Positions 36,545-44,950 of a stretch of 64,000 nt of DNA are shown here, one piece after another. The stretch's first letter is position 1. Each line of letters begins with the position of its first letter. Both the position numbers and the translations under genes were made by a program. This DNA comes from an uncultured Clostridia bacterium (GTDB lineage Bacteria; Bacillota; Clostridia; Christensenellales; UBA1242): assembly GCA_934747775.1 (NCBI GenBank), contig CAKVHA010000006.1, positions 1 through 64,000 on the forward strand. The letters run 5' to 3'. The notes under the pieces are model-generated. The model made no database searches. It was not told where the DNA came from and worked only from the letters and a program-made list of their open reading frames with translations.

Positions 36545-36580
36545 TTAGGTACACAATTTCCCAATCCCCATGTACCTAAA
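36545..36580. promoter_or_regulatory. Inverted pair of arm-type integrase sites
   Basis: TTAGGTACACAA (36545-36556) and TGTACCTAAA (36571-36580) face each other on the element side of attL. The same motif recurs on the other side of the core at 36193, 36204, 36294 and 36313, and near attR at 45403, 45494 and 45516. Confidence 0.6.
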
Positions 36581-36805
36581 TGTATTAAACCCATATTTAC
36601 AGCCATTCTTTTTCTTTCCAAAACGCTTTAAAACGGCTTAGAACTTTATTGGTATTTTAAGTGGAATTTATCGCAAAATCCAAAAATGTATGGACCAATA
36701 TGCTTTAATATATTGAAGAAGATGTCGATTATCTTTATCTAGGGGAATTGTTCAAGGTGACAAAAATTTATTGTATGTCACAAAGAATATTATTGTTTAC
36801 GAAAA

Positions 36806-36870
36806 AGTGGCATGTGCTTGTCTAGCGGAGCAAAGCGACGCCACTTGTATCAAGACAAGCACACGCCAGG
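36806..36870. repeat. oriT-like inverted repeat
   Basis: TGTGCTTGTCT (36813-36823) and its complement at 36853-36863 flank a 29-nt loop. An outer or inner GTGGC/GCCAC pairing is also possible. The segment is richer in G+C than its surroundings and noncoding. Confidence 0.45.
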
Positions 36871-36981
36871 GCTGCAAAATGTAAAAAATTAATAAAATAT
36901 AATTATTTTGTTGAAAACGACAGACAAATGAAAAAAAATATGTTATAATACATTCGTATATTTATATACTAGGAGAAGACA

Positions 36982-38094
36982 ATGATTAAGTTGGCTACAT
37001 TATTTAGTGGTATTGGCGCGATTGAACAAACTCTATTAAAAATGGGTTTAAAACATAAAATTATATTTGCTTGTGATAATGGTGAAAGATCTATCAGCCC
37101 AGATGAAACAATATTATACGAAATAAAGAACACAATGGATAGATATAAAAGAGAAAAATTAGTTCGTGATTTGTATGATGACGCGAAACAAGAAAATCTG
37201 ATGGAAAAATCTTATAAGGCAAATTATGTAATAGATGAAAACGATTTTTATCAAGATATTAGATTTTTAGATGGAACAATATATAAAAATCAAATAGATT
37301 TACTTGTTGGTGGTAGTCCTTGTCAATCTTTTTCAGTAAATGGTAAAAGAGGAGGATTCAAAGATACTAGGGGAACTTTATTTTATGAATATGCAAGAAT
37401 TATAAAAGAGAGTCAACCTAAATGTTTTATTTTTGAAAATGTAAAAGGCATGTTGACACATGATAAAGGAAAAACTTGGGAAACAATCAAAAACACATTT
37501 AATGAATTAAATTATAACATTTATATTAATAAAAATGACCAAGGTAAAGAAAGTCCTTTATTAAATGCGGCAGATTATGGAATTCCACAAAATAGATTAA
37601 GATTGTATGTAATTGGATTTAGAAAAGATATAGATAATAATTCATTTGAATTTCCAGAACCAATTAATTTAGAAAAAACTGTTAGAGATTATTTAGATGA
37701 AAATGTTGATGCTAAATACTATTTAGGTCAAAAAGGTTTTGAATTTGTTACAACTCACCCAAGTCGAGCTCAAGTTGGTTGTGATATTATGAGGTGCCAA
37801 AAAGCAAATCAACAGTTTAACTGGAATGGTGATTTTATTTTTGAAAAAGTAGTTAAAGTCCAATCTAATGAAAAGATAATGAAGAAAGCTTATGTTTCAA
37901 GTTGGAATGGTTCTTTGGGCGTAATAAGAAAATTTACTCCAAGAGAATGTTTGCGTTTAATGGGTTTCCCGGATACTTTTAAGATTGTTGTAGATGATAC
38001 AATGATGTATAGACAATCAGGCAATTCCATTGTGGTAAATGTTTTGGAATCAATTATGAAAGAAATTTTGAAAACTAAAGTAATAAAGGGATAA
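36982..38094 (+). CDS. DNA (cytosine-5) methyltransferase 1 of an R-M system
   Basis: A 370-residue C5 methyltransferase with motif I LFSGIGAIEQ, catalytic motif IV GGSPCQSF (Cys114), motif VI FENVKG, motif VIII QNRLRLYVIG and motif X RQSGNSIVV. The target-recognition region between VIII and IX is short. AGGAGA precedes ATG. It is the first gene of a three-gene operon with a second C5 methyltransferase and an HNH protein. The two methyltransferases are paralogues, and paired enzymes of this kind usually each protect one strand of an asymmetric site. Recognition sequence unknown. Confidence 0.92.
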   Translation: MIKLATLFSGIGAIEQTLLKMGLKHKIIFACDNGERSISPDETILYEIKNTMDRYKREKLVRDLYDDAKQENLMEKSYKANYVIDENDFYQDIRFLDGTIYKNQIDLLVGGSPCQSFSVNGKRGGFKDTRGTLFYEYARIIKESQPKCFIFENVKGMLTHDKGKTWETIKNTFNELNYNIYINKNDQGKESPLLNAADYGIPQNRLRLYVIGFRKDIDNNSFEFPEPINLEKTVRDYLDENVDAKYYLGQKGFEFVTTHPSRAQVGCDIMRCQKANQQFNWNGDFIFEKVVKVQSNEKIMKKAYVSSWNGSLGVIRKFTPRECLRLMGFPDTFKIVVDDTMMYRQSGNSIVVNVLESIMKEILKTKVIKG

Positions 38095-38099
38095 TTTGT

Positions 38100-39245
38100 A
38101 TGATAAGATTAGGAACATTGTTCACTGGTATTGGAGCGATTGAGCAATCCTTAAAAAGATTAAACCTAGAACATGAAATTGTATTTGCTTGTGATAATGG
38201 AGATATTGAAATAGGTATTGATATTGAAAATGAAAGAAATAAAATTTTTCTAATGAAAAATAAAAAAGAAAAAAAAGATTATGTCGATAACCTATATTCT
38301 TCTGCAAGTCGTAAAAGAAACTATGTGAAAGAAAGTTATATGGCAAACTACTCTATTAATCCAGATGATTTTCATTTTGATGTAAGATTAATGGATGGAA
38401 GAGATTATGAAGGACAAGTTGATTTATTAGTTGGGGGAAGTCCTTGCCAATCTTTCTCAAGTGTCGGTTTCAAAGGTGGCTTAGAAGATGCAAGAGGAAC
38501 ATTATTTTATGAATATGCTCGTATAGTCAATGAGGTTAAACCAAAAGTATTTATTTATGAAAATGTTAGAGGATTAACGACTCATGATGGCGGAAAAACA
38601 TGGAAAAAAATTAAAGACATTTTTAAAAATACATTACATTATCGTATAACTGAACCTGAAATTTTAAATGCAGCAGATTACGGTATACCCCAAAATAGAA
38701 GAAGACTATTTGTTATTGGAATAAGAGAAGATTTACATACTAAAAATGATTTTGAATATCCTGAAAAAATAGGTGTTGAGAATCTAAAATACACTATGCA
38801 AGATTTTTTAGAAGATAATTGTGCTTTTGGACATTTCACTTATGATAAAACCAATGGTAATTTAATCGTTGAAAAGTACAAAGGTAAAGTTGATAAAAAG
38901 TTTTATCTCACTCCTAAAGTTAGGGATTATGTGCTTTCATCGGGTACTAAAAATTTTAGAACATCTACACAAACTGACTTAAAAATTGCAAGAACATTGC
39001 TTAGAACAATGACCCAACATCATAGAGCTGGAGTTGACAATTATATTACAGTAAAGAATAATGGTAACGAAAAAATACTGAGATCTTTATCAGATAGAGA
39101 AGCATTAAGATTGATGGGATATCCTGATGATTTCAAAATCGTTGTATCATCTATGCAGGTATTTAAGCAAGCTGGCAATTCTATTGTTGTAGATGTTATG
39201 ATGGCTGTACTAAAGCAAATTATCAAAACCGGTGTGTTTGATTAG
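38100..39245 (+). CDS. DNA (cytosine-5) methyltransferase 2 of an R-M system
   Basis: A 381-residue paralogue of the preceding enzyme: motif I LFTGIGAIEQ, motif IV GGSPCQSF (Cys116), motif VI YENVRG, motif VIII QNRRRLFVIG and motif X FKQAGNSIVV. Differences cluster in the region between motifs VIII and IX, where target recognition lies, which fits a different half-site. It starts 6 bp after the upstream stop with its ribosome site (AAAGGGA) inside the upstream gene, so the two are co-transcribed. Confidence 0.92.
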   Translation: MIRLGTLFTGIGAIEQSLKRLNLEHEIVFACDNGDIEIGIDIENERNKIFLMKNKKEKKDYVDNLYSSASRKRNYVKESYMANYSINPDDFHFDVRLMDGRDYEGQVDLLVGGSPCQSFSSVGFKGGLEDARGTLFYEYARIVNEVKPKVFIYENVRGLTTHDGGKTWKKIKDIFKNTLHYRITEPEILNAADYGIPQNRRRLFVIGIREDLHTKNDFEYPEKIGVENLKYTMQDFLEDNCAFGHFTYDKTNGNLIVEKYKGKVDKKFYLTPKVRDYVLSSGTKNFRTSTQTDLKIARTLLRTMTQHHRAGVDNYITVKNNGNEKILRSLSDREALRLMGYPDDFKIVVSSMQVFKQAGNSIVVDVMMAVLKQIIKTGVFD

Positions 39246-39256
39246 GAGGATAGGTT

Positions 39257-40243
39257 ATGAGTTTCAAAAGAATAGATGCTATTGATATAAATTATGTAGA
39301 TTCTGCTGCTGATAGATCTTTAAAAATTGCAGGAACGACAGGCATGGGAGAAGCAAGATTATATGCAGGACACGATGAACAATTATTAGATGATTTTTTT
39401 GATTTGGATAAAATTGAATGCTTTTTTATGTTAAAGTCTGATTTAGTAAATTATATGATTGATTCTAAAGAGGAATATAAAAATCCTTCAAGAGAATACC
39501 AACATAATATTTCTTCTTTATATGAAGAAAAATTAAATGACACAATGAATATTGAGCAAGAACAAATAAGAGTGACTTTTAGAAAAACATATGATAGGGG
39601 GCATAGATATTATTTGGTTTTATTAGCAAATGCAAAAAATAGAAATAATTATTCATTTTTAAGAAAAATTTGTTTACCAAGAATGACGGTCATTACTTTT
39701 GTAAAATTGCAAGATGAAGAAACTAAAAAGCTTTATATCTATATGAAACCAATATTCTATATTGATCCTACTAAGAGAGATTCTTTAGATGAGCAATCCG
39801 TTGTTGCGGAAAGTAATGCTAATACACAAGAAGAAGAAAAAGAAGTCAAGGAAAAATATAGGAGAAAACAAACTCAGTATCGACTTGCTTTATTAGAAAA
39901 AATGCCTGCTTGTTTAATTACAAAGGTGTCTGACGATAGATTATTGGTGGCTTGTCATGTTAAACCATACTGTGATTGTGATGAAAGTGAAAAATATGAT
40001 GTGAAAAATGGTATAGTACTTACCCCAACATATCACACACTATTTGATTTAGGTTTTATTACATTTAATAGTGAGGGTAAATTATTGATTTCCCCATTTT
40101 TGTCTAACTTAAATAAAAAAAGATTAAATTTAATTGAACTAACATCTTATCACCTTCAACCTGGAACTGAAAAATATATGAAATATCATAGAGAAAAAAT
40201 ATTTAACACAATTAATTTTGATGAGATAAATTTTGTAGATTAG
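39257..40243 (+). CDS. HNH endonuclease, probable restriction enzyme
   Basis: A 328-residue protein with an unrecognised N-terminal 200 residues and a C-terminal HNH_2-type nuclease: a Cys near residue 221 (ACLITK), His234 (ACHVKP), Asn251 (NGIVL) and His260 (TPTYHTLFD). A charged linker (EEEKEVKEKYRRKQ) joins the halves. It is the third gene of the operon, 11 bp after methyltransferase 2 with a GGAGG ribosome site. HNH nucleases paired with two C5 methyltransferases are known in Type IIS systems such as Eco31I. That it is the cognate restriction enzyme is inferred from context. Confidence 0.8.
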   Translation: MSFKRIDAIDINYVDSAADRSLKIAGTTGMGEARLYAGHDEQLLDDFFDLDKIECFFMLKSDLVNYMIDSKEEYKNPSREYQHNISSLYEEKLNDTMNIEQEQIRVTFRKTYDRGHRYYLVLLANAKNRNNYSFLRKICLPRMTVITFVKLQDEETKKLYIYMKPIFYIDPTKRDSLDEQSVVAESNANTQEEEKEVKEKYRRKQTQYRLALLEKMPACLITKVSDDRLLVACHVKPYCDCDESEKYDVKNGIVLTPTYHTLFDLGFITFNSEGKLLISPFLSNLNKKRLNLIELTSYHLQPGTEKYMKYHREKIFNTINFDEINFVD

Positions 40244-40386
40244 TGGATTATTTATAAACCATATAAAAACTGTAACCTAGTTTTTTGAAGCGATAAATAG
40301 TTGTTTAACAAAAATGGAAAGTGAAAGAAAAAATCCTATCGTGAATTAAAAGTGCAATAGCAACTTCTAGTAAAAATAAATTTTAT

Positions 40387-40418
40387 AAAAAAGAGCAACT
40401 TTTTAGTTGTTCTTTTTA
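40387..40418 (+). terminator. Terminator of the R-M operon
   Basis: AAAAAGAGCAACT pairs with AGTTGTTCTTTTT. Confidence 0.75.
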
Positions 40419-40485
40419 TATTTTGTAAATAAGTTATCCAAATATTTTCCCTTTATTCTTTTGTTATACCATAAATTGGTTCGTC

Positions 40486-40611
40486 CTACTCTTCGTGGAG
40501 ATTTATTATTTCTAGACCTTTTCTTTTAGCATGAATCATTGCAAGTTTTGCACCGCTTGGATTATGCTTTTTATTTAAATAACGAATTAAAGTGTAATAA
40601 TTATTTGTCAT
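40486..40611 (-). CDS. Possible 41-residue protein or gene fragment
   Basis: A 41-codon ORF with reasonable composition (TLIRYLNKKHNPSGAKLAMI), but no ribosome site. It could be the 5' end of a truncated gene. I do not recognise it. Confidence 0.25.
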   Translation of the reverse strand: MTNNYYTLIRYLNKKHNPSGAKLAMIHAKRKGLEIINLHEE

Positions 40612-40824
40612 CTAATGATTGCTTTCAATTATTTGATTTTCATTATGTTTTATGAGTAATGTCGTTATACATAGTATTATTTAAAAAAATTGAATTTTAA
40701 CAAAAAAATTTTACTTTTTTAATGAAATTTTAAAAAAATGCCCTGACGATTTGGAAAAATATGTAGTTAATAAAGTGAGAGTATTAAAAAAATTAAAGAA
40801 TTTTTTCAAAAAGTGGCAAAAAAT

Positions 40825-40951
40825 GGGCAACGATTTTAGGGAACGAGTGGTTAACATTATAGAGGGATATAAAAATTTTTAAACTTTTTTTAAAAACGGC
40901 TCAAAAGGGGTTAACGATTTTGAATATCAATTGGTTAGCATTATAGAGGGA
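40825..40951. repeat. Two imperfect 45-bp direct repeats
   Basis: Both units contain AACGATTTT, a variable 15-bp middle and TGGTTA(A/G)CATTATAGAGGGA, spaced about 82 bp apart. They resemble iterons or a small duplication. Confidence 0.65.
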
Positions 40952-41157
40952 GAATTTTTTTGAATAGTATTATAGTTCTCTAACAAAGAAAAAATATGCT
41001 GATGTGTAAATAAGCAAATTACTTAAACAATTAAACATCTATAACAAAAATAATGTCAACCACTTCCCACTCCCATATTATTTATAAATATAATTTTTAA
41101 TTATTTTATACTTGTTAGATAAGAAAAGAAAATTTAATAAAGAAAGAATTTTCAGCG

Positions 41158-41248
41158 CTGGCATGGTTAATTGCCGTGATTACAAAACTTCATGCCAGTG
41201 TTTTAGAAAGGCAAACAATCAAGAAATCAATTTGTGGTTTCTTTTTTT
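41158..41248 (+). ncRNA. Possible small RNA ending at a terminator
   Basis: An inverted repeat (CTGGCATG/CATGCCAG) is followed by a U-run terminator hairpin (41221-41248) with no ORF in front. This could be a small RNA or the decayed end of a gene. Weak case. Confidence 0.25.
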
Positions 41249-41353
41249 GTTGTGAGAAATTTATAAAAGGATGTACAAAGCCAAAATCAAGCCATTATGA
41301 CGAGAAAATAGTGTAGACAGATAAATTATCATCAAAAGGAGGATTGAGCAAAT

Positions 41354-41431
41354 ATGGACTAATTAAATAACTTAAATACTTATTTCAAAACCAACATTTA
41401 TGCAAGTCCTAATAGGAATAGAATATTTTAA
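41354..41431 (+). pseudogene. Remnant ORF with a stop at codon 3
   Basis: A strong AAAAGGAGG site precedes ATG-GAC-TAA. After the stop the same frame stays open for 22 codons (LNNLNTYFKTNIYASPNRNR). This looks like a small gene killed by a nonsense mutation. Confidence 0.35.
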
Positions 41432-41814
41432 AATTATGAAGGATTATGAAAAATGATGAAAGTTGTAATTATGCATTGAAATTTAAAGGAAGAATGGCGT
41501 TTATTTTAACGAGCAGGATAAGAGATTGGCTCAAAATGACTTTTTAAGTGCTTGAATGCCTTTAAAATACTGGTATTTTTACGATTCAGCCAAAAAATAA
41601 AAAAGCATCATTTTTGAGTCATCTCCCTTAACAAATTACAAGTGTGAAACCCACTTTATTTTTATGGTAGTAACCTACCACTTCCATCTTGCTTTGATAG
41701 CAGATAGATTTTAGAAGATTTAGATTAGAAAGATAAAAATTTTAATTGTAGAAAGAGATAAAAATTTATGTATAGAAAGGAGATAAATTTTAACTATGAA
41801 AGGAATTTTAAACT

Positions 41815-42078
41815 ATGAATTTAAACAATACGAATCTAAATTTAAACAACTTAATACAAGCAGAAGTTGACCGAATTTCAACTAAATACAACAAAGATTT
41901 TTTGGATTGTGAAGACCTTATCAAAATCACTGGACTTGGCAGAGATAATGTTAGAAACTTGCTCAGAAGCAAAAGTTTTCCTACAACAAAAGTTGGCAAA
42001 CGACAAGTTGTGAGCGTGCTTAATTTTGTTACTTGGCTAACACTAAACAACACCGCAAGCGAGGTGAAAAATGGCTAA
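41815..42078 (+). CDS. xis: Excisionase / AlpA-like helix-turn-helix protein
   Basis: An 87-residue MerR-type winged helix-turn-helix protein (DLIKITGLGRDNVRNLL as recognition region, then FPTTKVGKRQVV). This is the usual excisionase or HTH_17 form next to tyrosine integrases. It overlaps the integrase start by 8 bp, so translation is coupled. It would bend attL DNA and direct excision. AAAGGA lies 10 nt before ATG. Confidence 0.82.
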   Translation: MNLNNTNLNLNNLIQAEVDRISTKYNKDFLDCEDLIKITGLGRDNVRNLLRSKSFPTTKVGKRQVVSVLNFVTWLTLNNTASEVKNG

Positions 42079-43464
42079 GAACAAAGTTTTAACTAAAACA
42101 CGCGGTGCCAATAATGAAGGCAGTATTTTTAGACGTAGCAGTGACAATCGTTGGGTTGGAAGCATTACCACTGGAGTTAATGAAAATGGCAAACAAATTA
42201 AAAAAGTTGTGTATGGACGAACTCGAGCGGAAGTTTCAAAAAAGCTGCTCGAAATTAGTGGACGAATTCGAAGCAATTCTTATGAAATGATTGAAGGTCA
42301 AACTTTTGGCGAACTTATGAATGAGTGGCTTATGGTGTTTAAAAAGTCAGCAGTAACACCCCGAACTTTTGAAGGTATTATTCGAAATTTCAAATTACAC
42401 ATTCAGCCACAAATTGGAAATATGAAAATTTACGAGGTCGACACCTATGTTGTGCAAAAAGTGATGAACAATATGATTGACCAAGATTACAGCGTCAACA
42501 CAATAAAAAAGAACAAACATTTGCTCGCCCAATTTTTTGAGTACGCCATAGACAACAAATGGGTAACGCAAAACCCTGTTTACAAAGTTAAGGTTAGGGC
42601 TCACGACAAAGTCCACACTAATAGCGACAAATATAAAGCACTCACTCCCGAGATACGTGTAAATTTTTTGGAAGCACTTGCGAAAGATGATGGTAATTTT
42701 ATTAAACCGCTTTGCATTTGTTTGATGTTTGGCGGACTTAGAATTGGTGAGGCTTTGGCACTAAAATGGGAAAATGTAAATTTTGAAAATAAGACCTTAA
42801 AAGTAGAACGTGCAATTACTCAAATCCCAAAGTTTGATAACGATGGTAAAGTGATAAGCCGTGTAACTGTCATTGCAGACACAAAAACCGCTTGCAGTGT
42901 GCGCGAGATTCCAATTGCGGACATTGTTGTTGAAACGCTCCAACGTTGGCGAGAAAAACAAATTGAAAGACAAAATACAAATCCAGATGTTACGGCTGAT
43001 TTAACCGCCAAAAACGCCTTTATTTTTGCTAATGATGATGGAAGTGTAAGAACTTATTTTGGCAGTCGCAAAATTTTTGATGGTTGGAAGAAACGACATA
43101 AATTGACTAATTATAATATTCATTTTCATGGATTTCGCCATACATTTTCAAATATGCTTTTTGAAATGAATGAAAACCCCAAAGTAATTCAACAACTTTT
43201 AGGTCACCGTGATGTTAAAACTACGATCACTGTCTATAACTCAGTTGATAGCGAATATATCCGCCAGACAACTGACAAGTTTAACGAAAGAGTCAAAGAA
43301 GACCAAATGCTTTTAAACGATAAAAAAGAGAAGAAATTCTTGAACAACGCAAAGATGAGTTCGTTGCAGATATGGACGATGACGAGTTCGATGAAATTCT
43401 CACAAAACTTCTAGAAGAGCGCAAAGAACGTAAACGCAGACGTGAAAGTGATATGGAAATGTAA
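42071..43464 (+). CDS. int: Tyrosine integrase with frameshifted C-terminal tail
   Basis: A tyrosine recombinase of Tn916/phage type: an N-terminal AP2-like arm-binding domain (about 15-60), a SAM-like core-binding domain (about 75-165) and a catalytic domain with Arg224, His353, Arg356, His379 and the nucleophile Tyr389. Relative to the element A copy, one base is missing around 43321-43330. The current frame stops at 43414 (447 residues), while the ancestral frame would run to 43464 and end in KRRRESDMEM. All catalytic residues precede the lesion, so activity may be retained. It is coupled to xis and followed by the cargo. Confidence 0.9.
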
Positions 43465-43515
43465 ATTTTGCTAAAAAGTGTACAAAATAAGAAAAATATG
43501 TTATTATATATTTAT

Positions 43516-44661
43516 ATGAAAAACTTATTTTTGATAGAAGATGCAAATAAAGGGACAATTTCAATTTCACACATAAAAAATAAGAATATTATTGATTATA
43601 AGTCAAAGGCAACTTATTTTGATTTTTCCGAACTAAAAAGACTTATTTCTTTTTTTAATACAGTTGATAAGAAATTTAATAATTTAAAATTTTTAAAGCT
43701 TAATATCATATTTGAAAATAAAATACAATTTGCAGATAAACTTACATACATTTTACTTGAATGCTTGGTTTATTATGAAAAAATAGTAAAAAAAAGAAAA
43801 ATGTCTCTTATTTTTAATCAATGTTGTCATAATATTTTTACTGAAGGAATAATAGATTCATGCTTAAACTATACAGAAGATGTTGTTCAATATGAGAACT
43901 TATTTAATAAAACATTAACAATGTATCATTATCGTAAAGTTGTCGATTATGATGAACAAACTAAAAAACCTGATACTGTATCATTTGTTATGGATGAATT
44001 ATCTCAATTTTTACAAAATTGTGGAATTAGCAAAGAATATGCTCAACAAGCATCTGAAATTTCCGTTGAACTAATAGATAACGCAATAGAACATTCTTTA
44101 TCGGATTGTTTAGTCGATATAGATGTGTCAAGAAATCCATATTACAAAGGGAATGATCAATCTGAAGAATTTGTTGCTGTTAATATTGCAATAGTAAATT
44201 TTTCTAAAAAAATACTAGGTTTTGATATTGAAAAAATGATAGAGAGTGATACCAATTTATCAGAACAACACAAAAAGCTTAAAAATATAAAAGACATGCA
44301 TACTAATTATTTTTCTGATATTTATACAAAAAATCAGTTTTACATGATGTCCGCTTTTCAAAATAAAATTACTAGTAGAAAAAATTCAGTTTTGACGGGA
44401 GGAAGAGGACTTACAAGGCTGATAGAAAGACTGCAAGAATCTTCCGTTTCTAATATTTGTTATGTGGTATCAGGAAATAATTGTTTGTTTTTTATAAAAA
44501 ATTATATTTCACAAGATGAGGAGAAATGGGTTGGATTTAATGAAGAAAATGACTTTAGATTACCACCAAGTACTGATTCATTAAAACAAACACCATTGAA
44601 TATAATAGGAACAGGATATAATTTAACATTCGTTTTTAAAAAGGAGAATAATGATGATTAA
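43516..44661 (+). CDS. GHKL-type ATPase-domain protein (element B cargo 1)
   Basis: A 381-residue soluble protein. The N-terminal 150 residues match nothing I know. The C-terminal half has a GHKL (histidine kinase/Hsp90/MutL) ATP-binding fold: N-box VELIDNAIEHS (Glu185, Asn189, His193) and G-box TGGRGL (294-299). There is no histidine phosphoacceptor or kinase dimerisation domain. In-frame alternatives at ATG 43498 and TTG 43468 exist and none has a good ribosome site. The stop overlaps the start of a STAS-like gene by 11 bp, so the two are coupled. GHKL plus STAS-like partners recall anti-sigma/anti-anti-sigma switches. Its island position suggests phage defence, but this is inference. Confidence 0.75.
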   Translation: MKNLFLIEDANKGTISISHIKNKNIIDYKSKATYFDFSELKRLISFFNTVDKKFNNLKFLKLNIIFENKIQFADKLTYILLECLVYYEKIVKKRKMSLIFNQCCHNIFTEGIIDSCLNYTEDVVQYENLFNKTLTMYHYRKVVDYDEQTKKPDTVSFVMDELSQFLQNCGISKEYAQQASEISVELIDNAIEHSLSDCLVDIDVSRNPYYKGNDQSEEFVAVNIAIVNFSKKILGFDIEKMIESDTNLSEQHKKLKNIKDMHTNYFSDIYTKNQFYMMSAFQNKITSRKNSVLTGGRGLTRLIERLQESSVSNICYVVSGNNCLFFIKNYISQDEEKWVGFNEENDFRLPPSTDSLKQTPLNIIGTGYNLTFVFKKENNDD

Positions 44662-44932
44662 AATAGAGTTAAAATTTGACAAAACATTGACAAGTTTAGC
44701 CGGCAATAAGTTTGGTGCTGAAGAATTTGAAAAACAAGTTAAAGAAGTGATATTTGGCGAAAGTTATGAAATAATTTTTCCTGAAAGAATAAAATATGTC
44801 GCGACATCATTTATTCAAGGATTTTTTCAAAAATTTGTTGAGTGCTTTGGCATTGTTGGAATTGAACAAAATGTAAAAATCGACTCATCAATAAATAACT
44901 TCCAAAAATTCGTTGTGGATTGTTTAGTGTGA
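44651..44932 (+). CDS. STAS-like DUF4325 protein (element B cargo 2)
   Basis: A 93-residue single-domain protein with alternating strands and helices and the motif YEIIFPERIKYVATSFIQGFFQKF. It matches the pattern of the STAS-like DUF4325 family, in which a strand, an Ala-Thr-Ser-Phe turn and an amphipathic helix are conserved. It overlaps the GHKL gene by 11 bp. DUF4325 proteins often sit next to GHKL ATPases. The Ser in VATSF is where STAS anti-anti-sigma factors are phosphorylated, so a phospho-switch with the upstream ATPase is plausible but unproven. Confidence 0.7.
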   Translation: MMIKIELKFDKTLTSLAGNKFGAEEFEKQVKEVIFGESYEIIFPERIKYVATSFIQGFFQKFVECFGIVGIEQNVKIDSSINNFQKFVVDCLV

Positions 44933-44950
44933 AGAGAGGGGTGACTTAGA

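Larger units (their letters stand above)
40244..41814. other. 1.57-kb gene-poor stretch of element B
   Basis: I find no substantial gene. It holds a terminator for the R-M operon (40387-40418), a 41-codon minus-strand ORF, two copies of a 45-bp repeat (40825-40867 and 40907-40951), an inverted repeat around CTGGCATG (41158-41203), a hairpin with T-run (41221-41248) and a remnant ORF (41354-41431) with a perfect AAAAGGAGG site whose third codon is a stop. Just before the excisionase there are three spaced copies of an AAAGGAGATAAATTTTAA-like motif (41728-41810). The stretch probably combines decayed genes with replication or control sequences. Confidence 0.55.

Noticed and set aside
36419..36631. 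70-codon ORF across the tRNA-Thr fragment
   Set aside because: It is the tRNA remnant and att arm read in one frame; no ribosome site. The matching frame at the intact tRNA (45517-45747) confirms that it is not coding.
41446..41547. 33-codon ORF (starts MKNDESCNYALKF) in the gene-poor stretch
   Set aside because: GAAGGA lies only 2 bp from ATG, there is no family match that I know and it stands among remnants. Possible but unsupported.
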